Assembly (NCBI RefSeq): GCF_008386315.1
Contig: NZ_CP043808.1
Span: 868,001 to 932,000, forward strand
Source: Serinicoccus marinus DSM 15273
GTDB taxonomy: Bacteria; Actinomycetota; Actinomycetes; Actinomycetales; Dermatophilaceae
Length of the DNA stretch: 64,000 nt
Reading direction: 5' to 3'
Part shown: positions 47,179 to 57,325 of the stretch, piece by piece
How positions within the stretch are numbered: position 1 is the stretch's first letter
How the letters are laid out: each line of letters starts with the position of its first letter
Notes under the pieces: generated by a model
The model's database searches: none
What the model saw: the letters and a program-made list of their open reading frames with translations, nothing else
What the model was told of the DNA's origin: nothing
Made by a program: the position numbers and the translations under genes

Positions 47179-47679
47179 TCAGTCGCGGGTCAGCCACTCG
47201 CGGGCGACGCCCTCCTCGAGCTGCACGAACTCCTTGACCCGTGCCGCCACCTCGCGCTCGATGCGGTGGCCGAGGAAGGGGATGCGGGCCTCGAGGTCGC
47301 CGTCCACGACGTGGTCGGTCGTGCCCTCCCCGGCGCGCCGCAGGTGGATGCCGCCGGTGAACGACACCGGCAGGCCCGGCAGCTCCAGGCTCATGGCCCC
47401 CTCCCGCTCGCCGTCCGCGTCCGGGGAGCCCCACCGCACCGTCTCGACGACGAGCAGCTGCGGACCCACGAGGGTCTTGGCGATGTCCGGTATGCCGTCG
47501 TTCGGGAGGTGCCGACGCGTGGTCACCGTGGTGCTGCCGTCCGCCGCGGGCTCGATCTGGATGGTCTGGTCCAGCGCTCCCGACCGCTCGCAGCGCAGCA
47601 CCTGGTAGCCGTGGTCGGTCAGCATCTCGAAGGTGCGCTGCGGGTCCGCGGGGTGCGAGATCGTCTCGGTGATCCTCAT
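47179..47679 (-). CDS. DUF2505 family protein (START/SRPBCC-like fold)
   Basis: 166 residues, MRITETISHPADPQRTFEML at the start and HVVDGDLEARIPFLGHRIER near the end, which match the DUF2505 actinobacterial family and suggest a lipid-binding helix-grip fold. No ligand known. TACCGT (minus, 47691-47686) lies 6 nt before the ATG, a leaderless layout. DGIPDI uses ATA within the window's octamer motif. Confidence 0.88.
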   Translation of the reverse strand: MRITETISHPADPQRTFEMLTDHGYQVLRCERSGALDQTIQIEPAADGSTTVTTRRHLPNDGIPDIAKTLVGPQLLVVETVRWGSPDADGEREGAMSLELPGLPVSFTGGIHLRRAGEGTTDHVVDGDLEARIPFLGHRIEREVAARVKEFVQLEEGVAREWLTRD

Positions 47680-47685
47680 GGGCTC

Positions 47686-47691
47686 ACGGTA
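47686..47691 (-). promoter_or_regulatory. -10-like box of DUF2505 gene
   Basis: TACCGT on the minus strand, 6 nt before the ATG at 47679. Confidence 0.4.
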
Positions 47692-47701
47692 CGACCTGAG
47701 G

Positions 47702-48202
47702 TCAGGGTGCGGGCAGCGCGGCGCGCAGGCGTCGCTGGCACCGGTGCAGCCGCCGGAGCACGACGCCCTTGTCGCCCGGCCCGAGCACGCCGCGTCGAGT
47801 CCGGTCCGCCACCTGGTCCAGCAGGGCCGCCACCTCGTCCAGCACGCCTGCGCGCGGTGGCGACCCAGGGGACCGGGTGGTCGCCCAGGGCGGGGGTGTG
47901 GGCTCGGAGCCGTGCCGCGGCAGCCCGGCAGCCGGCGTGGTCCGGGAGGCGGTCGGTGGCACCGATGGCGCCGACGACGAGCGGCTGGGACGGGGTGTGT
48001 CCCGACCGGACGCGGCATCGGCGAGCAGATGCGACACGGCGTCGAGCACCCCCTCCGTCAGTCCGCTGGCCTCGGCCCACCCGAGGTCCGGGGCCAGCCC
48101 GCTGATCTCCTCGGCGGCGCGCAGCAGCCGGCCGGGGTCGGCGTCGACCGGGGCCGGGGCCGTGACGTCCGCGGGGTCGGAGGGCCACCGGGGGACGGAC
48201 AT
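47702..48202 (-). CDS. Hypothetical protein
   Basis: 166 residues, not recognised. The two ends look structured (ADPGRLLRAAEEISGLAPDL; VLDEVAALLDQVADRTRRGV and LRRLHRCQRRLRAAL, both helical), while residues 65-110 are Pro/Ser/Thr-rich and probably disordered. TAGAGT (minus, 48214-48209) lies 6 nt before the ATG, the same arrangement as neighbouring real genes, which supports it. Lies between DUF2505 and NAD-GDH; no functional clue. Confidence 0.6.
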   Translation of the reverse strand: MSVPRWPSDPADVTAPAPVDADPGRLLRAAEEISGLAPDLGWAEASGLTEGVLDAVSHLLADAASGRDTPRPSRSSSAPSVPPTASRTTPAAGLPRHGSEPTPPPWATTRSPGSPPRAGVLDEVAALLDQVADRTRRGVLGPGDKGVVLRRLHRCQRRLRAALPAP

Positions 48203-48208
48203 GAGACC

Positions 48209-48214
48209 ACTCTA
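48209..48214 (-). promoter_or_regulatory. -10-like box of hypothetical gene
   Basis: TAGAGT on the minus strand, 6 nt before the ATG at 48202. Confidence 0.35.
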
Positions 48215-48331
48215 GGCAGCCGGCCGGGTCCCGTGCGGCGCTCGTCCCCAGACGGGTACCCTGACGGCAGGGGTGCACGCCGTGGTGCGCCCGTGGCCTG
48301 ATGCCGCGACCTGAAGGAGTGCTCGCACCAG

Positions 48332-51300
48332 ATGACGTCCACCGACACGCTCACCGACAGGTTCTTCCACCACCTGGCCCCGGCCGCGTTGGCCGGGCGG
48401 GACGAGGGGCAACGCTCGTCGATGGCAGGGGCGATGGCCCGGCTGTCCGGGGAACGGGCCCAGGGACGGGCCGCGGTGCGCGTCCGCAACCCCACCTTCG
48501 AGGACGGCGGCTGGACCAGCCGGCAGACGGTGGTCCAGGTCGTCACCGACGACATGCCCTTCCTCGTGGACTCGGTGCTCGGCGAGATCGCCCGCCACGG
48601 ACTGGGGGTGCACCAGCTCCTGCACCCGCGCCTCGTCGTCGACGAGGGCTCCGGCGAGGTGCTGGACGTCGACACCGCGCAGGTGGGCGAGGGGCACCGG
48701 GTCGAGTCCTGGATCCACGTCGAGGTGGACCGTGTGCCGGACCCGGACCGGCGCGCGGCGCTGCAGCACGACCTCGAGCGGGTGCTCGCCGACGTGCGCC
48801 GCGCCTGTCAGGACTGGAAGGCCATGCGGCAGCGGGCCCGGGCCATCCTGGCCGAACTCGAGATCGGTCCACCCGGTCGGTGCCGTCGGACGAGGTCGGC
48901 TCCGTCGTCGACTTCCTCACCTGGATCGACGACCACCACTTCACCTACCTGGGATACCGCAGCTATGACCTGGTGACACCGACGACGGGCTCGCGCTCCA
49001 GGCGGTGCCCAGCAGCGGTCTGGGCATCCTGCGGGAGACCGGGGCCCAGCCGTCGCCGACGGTGCTGCGGCCCGTCGCGGCCCGGACGGCGCGGGAGCCG
49101 CAGCTGCTCACCGTGACCAAGGCCAACACCCGGGCCACCGTCCACCGGTCCGTCCCACTGGACTACCTGGGGATCCGCCGCTTCGACGAGCAGGGCGAGG
49201 TCGTCGGGGAGCACCGCTTCCTCGGGCTGTTCACCCAGAGCGCCTACGCCGAGTCGACCCAGCGGCTCCCGATCGTCGGCGCCAAGGTGCAGCAGGTGCT
49301 GGAGGAGTCCGGCTTCGCGCCCGACAGCCACAGCGGCAAGGACCTGCTGAGCATCCTGGAGGCCTACCCCCGGGACGAGCTCTTCCAGGCCTCGGTGGAG
49401 CACCTGGCGGCGACGGCCGGCGACGTGGTCCGGCTGCTGGAGCGTCCGGCGGCGAAGGTCTACGTCCGCCCCGACGAGTTCGGGCGATTCGTCAGCGCGC
49501 TGGTCTACCTGCCCCGGGACCGCTACAACACCGCCAACAGGCTCCGGGTGCAGCGGTTGCTGGAGGAGGCCTACGGCGGCGAGCTGGCGGACTACGCCAC
49601 CCGGGTGGGCGACGGACCGCTGGCCCAGCTCCACTTCGTGATCTCGGTCCCCAAGGACGCCGACCTGCCGGAGGTGGACCAGGCCGAGCTGCAGGAGCGG
49701 CTGGCCGCGGTGACCCGGACGTGGGTGGAGGGCCTGTCGGACGCCGTCGCGGCGCACGTCGAGGACGAGGGGGCCACGGGCGACCTCGTGGCCCGCTACG
49801 CCGACGCCTTCCCGGAGGCCTACAAGGAGGACTTCGACGGCGAGGCCGCCTACCTGGACCTGCAGCGGATGGGTGAGCTCCACGGCAGCGAGGCCTCAGC
49901 GCGCCCGCACGTCTACCGCGGGGAGGGCGACGGCGCCACCGAGCGACGGCTCAAGGTCTACCGCTCCGACCCGATGTCGCTCACCCACGTCCTGCCGGTC
50001 TTTGCCGACCTCGGGCTCGAGGTGACCGTCCAGCGGCCCTACGAGCTCGACGGCAGTGACGACGACGGCTCCTCCGACTACATCTACGACTTCGGCCTGC
50101 GGGCGCGCGAGGAGTCGGTCTGGACCGGTGGCGAGCACCGGACGGAGGAGGAGGCGGCCCGCGCCTTCGAGGACGCCTTCACCGCGATCTGGGGCGGGGC
50201 CAGCGAGTCGGACACGCTCAACTCGCTCGTGCTCACGGCGGGACTGGACTGGCGGCGCGTCGTCATCCTGCGCACTCTGGTGCGTTACCTGCGCCAGGTC
50301 GGCACCTTCAGCCTGGACTACCTCGAGGAGGCGCTGGTCGCCAACCCGCGCATCGCACGGCTGCTCATCGACCTGTTCGCGGCGCGCTTCGACCCTGATG
50401 CCGAGGGGGGCGAGCAGGAGCGCGAGCAGCGGACCGCGGACGTCTCCGACGACCTCTACCGCGCGCTGGACGAGGTCGCGAGCCTGGACCAGGACCGCAT
50501 CCTGCGCAGCCTCGCGGACGTCGTCCGCGCGACCCTGCGCACCAACTTCTACCAGCGCGGCGAGGACGGTGAGCCCAAGGCCTGGGTGAGCCTGAAGCTA
50601 TGGCCGCGGGAGCTGGAGCTGTTGCCCGAGCCGCGCCCCGCCTTCGAGATCTGGGTGTATGCCCCGCGCGTGGAGGGTAGCCACCTGCGCTTCGGGCCGG
50701 TGGCCCGAGGCGGGCTGCGCTGGAGCGACCGGCGCGAGGACTTCCGCACCGAGGTGCTGGGCCTGGTCAAGGCGCAGATGGTCAAGAACGCCGTCATCGT
50801 CCCGACCGGGTCCAAGGGTGCCTTCTTCCCCAAGCAGCTGCCCGACCCGGCGGCGGACCGCGAGGCCTGGATGGAGGAGGGCAGGGCCGCCTACCGCACC
50901 TTCATCAGCGGGATGCTCGACATCACCGACAACCGGCGCGGCGGCGAGGTGCAGCCGCCCGAACGGGTCGTGCGTCACGACGGCGACGATCCCTACCTCG
51001 TCGTCGCGGCGGACAAGGGCACCGCCACCTTCTCCGACATCGCCAACGGGGTCGCGCGGGACTACGGCTTCTGGCTGGACGACGCCTTCGCCTCGGGAGG
51101 TTCGGCAGGCTACGACCACAAGGGCATGGGGATCACGGCGCGCGGTGCCTGGGAGTCGGTCAAGCGGCACTTCCGGGAGCTGGGTCTGGACACCCAGTCC
51201 GAGGAGTTCACCGTCGTCGGCATCGGCGACATGAGCGGCGACGTCTTCGGCAACGGCATGCTGCTGTCCGAGCACATCCTGCTGGTGGCGGCGTTCGACC

Positions 51301-53129
51301 ACCGGCACATCTTCCTCGACCCGGACCCGGACGCGGCGACCTCCTTCGCCGAGCGTCGACGGCTCTTCGAGCTGCCCCGGTCGAGCTGGGAGGACTACGA
51401 CACCTCGCTCATCAGCGAAGGGGGCGGGGTCTACCCCCGGAGCCAGAAGTCGCTCCCGGTGAGTGGCCAGGTCCGGGCGCGCCTCGGGCTCCCCGACGAG
51501 GTGACCTCGATGACGCCGCACGAGATGCTGCGCGCCATCCTGAGCGCCCCGGTGGACCTGCTGTGGAACGGCGGGATCGGCACCTACGTCAAGGCCTCCA
51601 CCGAGACCGACGCCCAGATCGGCGACCGCGCCAACGACCCGATCCGGGTGGACGGCCAGGACCTGCGGGTCCGGGTCGTCGGCGAGGGCGGCAACCTCGG
51701 GCTCTCGCAGCGTGGCCGCATCGAGGCGGCCGAGCACGGGGTGCACGTCAACACCGACGCCATCGACAACTCCGCCGGGGTCGACACCTCCGACCACGAG
51801 GTCAACATCAAGATCGCCGTGACCCCGCTGGTCCAGGACGGCACGATGTCGATGGCCGAGCGCGACGAGCTGCTCGCCTCGATGACCGACGAGGTGGCGG
51901 ACAAGGTGCTGCGGCACAACTACGACCAGAACGTCCTCATCGGCAACGGCCGCCACCAGCGCGAGGTCATGGTGACCGTCCACCAGCGGCTCATCCGCTA
52001 CCTGAGCGAGCACGCAGGGCTCGACCCCGAGCTGGAGTTCCTGCCCGACGACGCCGAGTGGGAGCGTCGCGACAGCGAGGGACAGGGCCTGACGAGCCCC
52101 GAGTTCTCCGTGCTCGTGGCCTACGCCAAGCTGGGCCTGAAGGATGCGCTCATCGAGACCGAGCTGCCGGACGACCCGGCGCTCGCGGAGTCGCTGCTCA
52201 CCTACTTCCCGGAACCGCTGCGGGAGGTCGCCGCGGAGCAGATCACCGAGCACCCGCTGCGCCGGCAGATCGTGGTCAACGAGATCGCGAACGCCATGGT
52301 CAACCGCGGCGGGGTGTCCTTCGCCTTCCGGGCCGTGGAGGAGACCGGCGCCACGCTCGCGCAGATCACCCGCGCGTTCCACGTCGTCCGCTCCGTCTTC
52401 GGGTTGGCCGACTTCACCGCCGCCGTGGAGCGGCTGGACGACACCGTCCCGACCGATGTCCAGACCGAGCTCTACCTCGAGTTCCGCCGGCTGCTGGACC
52501 GCGCGACCCGGTGGTTCCTCAACAACCGGTCGCTCTCCACCGGGATGGACGCCGAGATCCAGCGCTTCACGGAGCCGGTGCGACGCATGGTCCCCGCACT
52601 GCCGGAGCTGCTGCAGGGCAGCGAGCGGGAGCGTTGGCAGGAGCGCGCGGAGTGGGCCCGTGCCAACGACATCCCGGACGACCTCGCCGCGGTCTTCGCC
52701 TCGCTGCTCGACAGCTACTCCTTGCTGGACGTGGTGGAGCTGGCCCAGGACATGGGCCGGGACGTCGACGAGGTGGCGCAGGTCTACTTCGGGGTGTCCG
52801 AGGCCTTCCGGATCGATGACCTGCTCACCCACGTCTCGCACCTGCCGCGCGAGGACCGCTGGTCCTCCCTGGCCCGGGGCGCGCTGCGGGACGACCTCTA
52901 CGGCGTCATGCGGGGCCTCACCCGCACCGTGGTCGAGCGGACCGACTCAGGCGCCTCGGCGCAGGCGCTGGAGCGGGTCCGGGAGTGGATGGCGGAGAAC
53001 CGGGAGGCGTTGGTGCGGACCAGCCAGGTGCTGCGCACGGTCAGCGCGATGGACCAGCCTGACCTCGCCCCGCTCTCGGTGGCGCTGCGCACCCTGCGCG
53101 GTCTGGTCCGGCAGGGCTCGGCCGACTGA
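48332..53129 (+). CDS. gdh: NAD-specific glutamate dehydrogenase, large 180-kDa type, two 1-nt frameshifts
   Basis: About 1599 residues when repaired, normal for this class. It deaminates glutamate to 2-oxoglutarate. Frame 1 (48332 to about 48874) has DDMPFLVDSVLGEIARHGLG; frame 2 (to about 48975) SVPSDEVGSVVDFLTWIDDH; frame 3 (to 53129) begins AVPSSGLGILRETG and carries the catalytic domain: VPTGSKGAFFPKQLP, VVGIGDMSGDVFGNGMLLSE and LWNGGIGTYVKAS. Missing C in CCACCC(C)GG near 48874 and missing G in CTGGTG(G)ACACC near 48975 restore one frame. AAGGAG lies 12 nt before the ATG. Likely sequence errors. PruA nearby supplies glutamate. Confidence 0.93.
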
Positions 53130-53148
53130 CCTCTGCGACACTCGCCTC

Positions 53149-54651
53149 GTGGCTGTTCTGCGGGAGACCCTGTCGCGTTCCTCGATGTCCGGCGCGGACG
53201 TCGACTGGGTGCACCGGTTGGTGGGTGACTGGCAGATGCTGGCCGACCTGGCCTTCGCCGACCTGACGCTGTGGTTGCCGGTGCAGCGGGACGACGCCGC
53301 GGACCCGCACGTCTCCCCGTGGTTCCTCGCGGCGCACGCCCGTCCTTCGACGGGACCCAACTTCTACCACGACGACGTCATCGGGCAGACGCCCGGCGAG
53401 GGCCGGCAGCGGCTCCTGACGCAGGTCATGGACAGCGGCCTGCCGATGACCCCCGACGAGGTCGGCTTCGTCCGGGAGCAGTACGTCCCCGTCGTGCGCA
53501 CCGGGCGGCCCATCGCCGTCCTGGTCCGGCACACCGACCTGCAGAACATGCGTCAGCAGGGCGGCCTGGAGGTCAACTACCTCCAGATCAGCCAGCAGCT
53601 GTTCTCGATGATCGCCGAGGGCGCCTTCCCCATGGACCACACCGCGACCGGGGTGGGCCGTGGCACGCCCCGCGTGGGTGACGGGGTGCTGCGGCTCACG
53701 GCGGAGGGGATCATCGACTACGCCAGCCCCAACGCGGTCTCGGCGTTGCGACGGCTCGGGCACACCGACCACGTCAACGGCGCGGACCTGGCGCAGATCG
53801 TCTCGGCCCGGCTGATGCCCGGCTCCAGCGTCGACGAGACCGTCCCGCTGGTGCTCACCGGTCGGGCGCCGTGGGGGACCGAGATCGAGACCGGCGCCAT
53901 GAACCTCACGCTGCGGTCGGTGCCGCTCACCCGGGGCGGCGAGCGGGTCGGGGCGCTGCTGCTCCTGCGGGACGTCAGCGAGATCCGTCGGCGGGAGCGT
54001 GAGCTGCTGAGCAAGGAGGCGACGATCCGGGAGATCCACCACCGGGTCAAGAACAACCTGCAGACCGTGGCGGCGCTGCTGCGGCTGCAGTCCCGGCGGC
54101 TGGACGACCCGAAGGCGCAGGAGGCGCTCGCCGAGGCGGGACGTCGGCTGTCGACGGTGGCCCTCGTGCACGACACCCTCAGCCAGGGCTTCAGCGAGCG
54201 GGTCGACTTCGACGACGTCGCCACCCGCATGCTGCGGGCCACGGTGGAGGTCGCCTCGACCCAGGCCGTGGTGGAGCCGGTGCTCGAGGGGTCCTTCGGC
54301 TGGCTGCCCCCGGACGACGCGACGCACCTGGCGATGATCCTGGCCGAGCTCGTCCACAACGCGGTCGAGCACGGCTTCGAGGAGGGGGAGGAGCGTGGCG
54401 GGGGCTACCGGGTCGTGGTGAGCGCGCACCGGCACCGGGACAACGAGGCCGGTGAGGACCTCCTCGAGGTGCGCGTCGCGGACAACGGCACGGGGTATGC
54501 GCCCTCCGGCGCCGAGCGTCACGGCCTGGGTACGCAGATCGTCGAGGCCCTCATCAGCGACCTGCGGGGACAGATCAGCTGGGAGACGGCGAAGCCGCAC
54601 GGGACCGTCGTGCGGTTCACCGTGCGGCTTCGCGGGTCCGTCACCGCCTGA
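53149..54651 (+). CDS. pdtaS: Sensor histidine kinase, PdtaS type
   Basis: 500 residues, no membrane helix, so cytoplasmic. N-terminal GAF-like domain (about 1-150; DLTLWLPVQRDDAADPHVSP), PAS domain (about 165-280; RLTAEGIIDYASPNAVSALR), HisKA_2 box REIHHRVKNNLQTVAALLRLQ with phospho-His near 300, and an HWE/HisKA_2-type ATPase (LAELVHNAVEHGF, VADNGTGY, HGLGTQIVEALI). In M. tuberculosis PdtaS phosphorylates the RNA-binding antiterminator PdtaR, whose gene is not in this window. GTG 53149 fits the conserved VAVLRETLSRSS start. Next to whiB1 as in mycobacteria. Confidence 0.92.
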   Translation: MAVLRETLSRSSMSGADVDWVHRLVGDWQMLADLAFADLTLWLPVQRDDAADPHVSPWFLAAHARPSTGPNFYHDDVIGQTPGEGRQRLLTQVMDSGLPMTPDEVGFVREQYVPVVRTGRPIAVLVRHTDLQNMRQQGGLEVNYLQISQQLFSMIAEGAFPMDHTATGVGRGTPRVGDGVLRLTAEGIIDYASPNAVSALRRLGHTDHVNGADLAQIVSARLMPGSSVDETVPLVLTGRAPWGTEIETGAMNLTLRSVPLTRGGERVGALLLLRDVSEIRRRERELLSKEATIREIHHRVKNNLQTVAALLRLQSRRLDDPKAQEALAEAGRRLSTVALVHDTLSQGFSERVDFDDVATRMLRATVEVASTQAVVEPVLEGSFGWLPPDDATHLAMILAELVHNAVEHGFEEGEERGGGYRVVVSAHRHRDNEAGEDLLEVRVADNGTGYAPSGAERHGLGTQIVEALISDLRGQISWETAKPHGTVVRFTVRLRGSVTA

Positions 54652-54689
54652 GGGTCACGGCCTCGGGCGGGGACGGGGGTCGGTGCGCC

Positions 54690-54938
54690 TCAGCTGGCGC
54701 GGCGGGCGCGTGCCTTGCGTCGCTTGAGGGCGCGGCGCTCGTCCTCGGAGAGCCCTCCCCACACGCCGGCGTCCTGGCCGGTCTCGAGCGCCCACTTCAG
54801 GCAGGTGTCGATCACCGGGCAGGTGCGGCAGACGGCCTTGGCCTCCTCGATCTGCTGCAGCGCCGGCCCGGTGTTGCCGATCGGGAAGAAGAGCTCGGGG
54901 TCTTCCTCGAGGCACGCCGCGCGGTTGCGCCAGTCCAT
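54690..54938 (-). CDS. whiB1: WhiB-family regulator, WhiB1 type
   Basis: 82 residues. Cys 9, 37, 40 and 46 are at the same positions as the [4Fe-4S] ligands of mycobacterial WhiB1, which is nitric-oxide sensitive and binds the principal sigma factor. DWRNRAACLEEDPELFFPIG, then DAGVWGGLSEDERRALKRRK and a basic C-terminal tail for DNA contact. Convergent with pdtaS, as in M. tuberculosis (Rv3219/Rv3220c). Confidence 0.95.
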   Translation of the reverse strand: MDWRNRAACLEEDPELFFPIGNTGPALQQIEEAKAVCRTCPVIDTCLKWALETGQDAGVWGGLSEDERRALKRRKARARRAS

Positions 54939-55262
54939 CAGTGTCTGCTCCTTGGTCGGTGCCCCGGTCGGGGCGGGTCGTCGTGGTCGCCGCCCGCAAC
55001 CGGATCAGCGGTGCACACCGGGCGGCGACGACACCTCGTTGTCCGTCTTCGAGAGCGGTGCCAGGTCGGGGGTCGGCACCGCGGTCACTGCCTGTGCCAA
55101 CGCCGGGGCCAAGGTCAGTGTTCCCATCTTCCCATCGCGACACGCCGTAGCACAAGGGTCAACTCGCGCCACCTGGCCGGTCCGGGTGAGGCGTCAATCA
55201 CACTCGAGACCGCCTGCGTAGGGTGGGTCGGACGTCATCCACCGAGCAGAGGAGTCCCTGTC
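54939..55262. promoter_or_regulatory. whiB1 / amidohydrolase divergent intergenic region
   Basis: 324 bp without a gene. For whiB1, TTGACC on the minus strand (55162-55157) is the best -35; a convincing -10 with 17-18-nt spacing is not seen (CGCGAT is the nearest). It would give a leader of nearly 190 nt, ample room for regulation. For the amidohydrolase, TAGGGT (plus, 55219-55224) is a likely -10, with GAGGAG before the GTG at 55263. The middle is AT-richer (CATCTTCCCATCGCGACAC) than the flanks. Confidence 0.4.
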
Positions 55263-56468
55263 GTGAGCAGCAGCAGCCCGAGCCTGGCCGTCGTCGGCGC
55301 CCGCGTCGTTCCCGTCGAGGGCGAGGTGATCGAGGACGGGACGGTGCTCGTGCGCGAGGGCCGCATCGCGGCGGTCGGTCCGCGCACGGAGGTGGACCTC
55401 CCCGACGGCGTCGAGGTCGTCGACGCCGCCGGTGGGTGGCTCCTGCCCGGCCTCATCGACGCGCACGTCCACCTCGGCGTCTGGGAGGAGGGCGAGGGCT
55501 GGGCCGGCGTCGACGGCAACGAGGCGACCGACCCGGTCATGGCCGCGGCGCGGGCCATCGATGCCATCAACCCGCGGGAGCAGGGCTTCGACGACGCGCT
55601 CGGAGCCGGGGTCACGACGGTCAACGTCAACCCCGGTTCGGCCAACCCCATCGGGGGTCAGGCGGTGGCGCTCAAGACCTACGGTCGCTACGTCGACGAG
55701 ATGGTGCTCCGCAACCCCTCGGGCGTCAAGGCAGCCCTGGGGGAGAACCCGAAGCGGGTCTACGGCGACCAGCAGAAGACGCCGTCGACCCGGCTCGGTG
55801 TCGCGCTGGTGCTGCGCAAGGCCTTCGCCGCCGCCCGCAGCTACCAGGCCAGGCAGGCCGCGTCGGAGACCCCGGTCGACACGGACCTGGTCAGCGAGAT
55901 CCTGGTGCAGGTGCTCGAGCGCGAGATCCCCTGGCGTCAGCACTGCCACCGCGCCGACGACATCGCGACGGCGATCCGGCTCTCCGAGGAGTTCGGCTAC
56001 CGCCTGGTGCTGGACCACGGGACCGAGGCCTATCTGCTCGCCGACGTCGTCGCCGAGCACGACATCCCGGTCCTCTACGGCCCGATGATCGTGAGCCGGT
56101 CCAAGGTCGAGGTCCGGAACCGCACCCCGCGGGCCCCGGGCATCCTGGACCGGGCCGGCGTGGCGGTCTCGATCATCACCGACCACCCGGTCGTGCCGAT
56201 CGACCACCTCATCACCCAGGTCGCCCTGGCCGTGCGCGAGGGGATGGACCGTGACGCCGCTCTGCGCTCGGTCACCATCAACCCGGCGCGGGTGCTCGGG
56301 GTCGAGGAGCGGGTCGGCTCGCTGGCGGTCGGCAAGGACGCGGACCTGGCGTGGTGGTCGGGGGACCCGCTGGACCTCCAGTCCCGCGTGCTGCGCACCT
56401 GGATCGATGGCGTCGAGGTCTACACCTACGACCAGGAAGCGGGCACGGGCAGCGTCCGGCCCCGCTGA
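55263..56468 (+). CDS. Amidohydrolase (imidazolonepropionase-like)
   Basis: 401 residues of the metal-dependent amidohydrolase superfamily. LLPGLIDAHVHLGVW gives the HxH metal pair, RQHCHRADDI and VLDHGTEAYLLAD add His ligands, and VSIITDHPVVPIDHL contains the metal-binding Asp. The composite N- and C-terminal beta-sandwich ends with VGKDADLAWWSGDPLDLQSRVL. Close relatives are annotated as amidohydrolases or isoaspartyl-dipeptidase-like; the substrate is unknown. It stands alone between whiB1 and the convergent FhuF-like gene. Confidence 0.88.
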   Translation: MSSSSPSLAVVGARVVPVEGEVIEDGTVLVREGRIAAVGPRTEVDLPDGVEVVDAAGGWLLPGLIDAHVHLGVWEEGEGWAGVDGNEATDPVMAAARAIDAINPREQGFDDALGAGVTTVNVNPGSANPIGGQAVALKTYGRYVDEMVLRNPSGVKAALGENPKRVYGDQQKTPSTRLGVALVLRKAFAAARSYQARQAASETPVDTDLVSEILVQVLEREIPWRQHCHRADDIATAIRLSEEFGYRLVLDHGTEAYLLADVVAEHDIPVLYGPMIVSRSKVEVRNRTPRAPGILDRAGVAVSIITDHPVVPIDHLITQVALAVREGMDRDAALRSVTINPARVLGVEERVGSLAVGKDADLAWWSGDPLDLQSRVLRTWIDGVEVYTYDQEAGTGSVRPR

Positions 56469-56517
56469 GGGCCCCGCCGGGGGTCGACCCACGGGAGGCC
56501 CTCGACGTGGACTCGAC

Positions 56518-57315
56518 TCAGTGGCCCGGCGTCACCAGGTCGGGGCGGCGCTCGGCGCGCACGCAGTCGGGGCAGAGCCCATGGCCCGGCAGCCGGTCGA
56601 ACAGGCAGCAGCCGCGGCGCAGGAAGGCCTCCTCGGGCTGCTGCATGGCCCCGCCGGTGCCCTCGGGCAGCCCGGCCCGCTCGACCACGCGTCCCCCGGG
56701 CGCGAGCCCGGGGTGTCCCAACAGCGCCCGCGCCAGCGCCCAGGCGGAGGTGGCGGCAGCCGGTCGCAGGGCGCTGAGCACCCGGGCCGCCCCGACCAGG
56801 CTCGACGCCGAGTTGGACCGCAGCACCTGCGCCGACACCGGCCCCACCCGGGCGCAGCCGGCGTCGAGCGCGGCCAGGCCGTCCTCCAGCACGACCTCGC
56901 CCACGACGCGCGTCGCCTCGTCGGTGCCGCGGACGGCATACCCCCGGTCCGGGTCCCGCAGCCCGAGCGGGACGGGTCCGCGGTGCCCGGGGCTCGCCAC
57001 GAGGTTCTCGGCGGCAAGGTCGGGGACCCAGTCGTGCAGCACGGCGCCGGCCATCGTCACCGACCACAGTCGGGAGGCGAGGCCGACCTGCAGCGCCGAC
57101 ATCGCGACCTTGGGATCGACGTCCTCCAGAGGTATGCCGCTGGAGGCGGCGATCGCCGCCCGCACGTCCGCGGCGCGCGCCGCCAGCCGCTCGTGGCTGA
57201 GCACCTCCACCCAGGGCAGGGCGTCCCCGTGCTCCCCGGCCGGGTCGGCGAGGGCGAAGAAGCCGCCGAGGTCCTGCAGGCTCGGCAGCAGCCCGGCCGG
57301 GGCCGTCGCGGGCAT
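56518..57315 (-). CDS. FhuF-like (2Fe-2S) ferric-siderophore reductase family protein
   Basis: 265 residues. The C-terminal RRGCCLFDRLPGHGLCPDCV fits the FhuF Cys-Cys-x(n)-Cys-x2-Cys cluster site. The middle SRLWSVTMAGAVLHDWVPDL and FGLRDPDRG-like segments match the family's helical body. FhuF releases iron from ferri-siderophores in the cytoplasm, but no siderophore transport genes lie nearby, so the role is open. It starts 10 nt after the PPDK stop and probably shares its transcript. SGIPLEDV uses ATA in an octamer. Confidence 0.78.
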   Translation of the reverse strand: MPATAPAGLLPSLQDLGGFFALADPAGEHGDALPWVEVLSHERLAARAADVRAAIAASSGIPLEDVDPKVAMSALQVGLASRLWSVTMAGAVLHDWVPDLAAENLVASPGHRGPVPLGLRDPDRGYAVRGTDEATRVVGEVVLEDGLAALDAGCARVGPVSAQVLRSNSASSLVGAARVLSALRPAAATSAWALARALLGHPGLAPGGRVVERAGLPEGTGGAMQQPEEAFLRRGCCLFDRLPGHGLCPDCVRAERRPDLVTPGH

Positions 57316-57325
57316 ACGGTCGTCC

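Noticed and set aside
47266..48215. Plus-strand frames opposite DUF2505 and the 47702-48202 gene
   Set aside because: No start context and low-complexity products; the minus-strand genes have -10 boxes and one is a known family.
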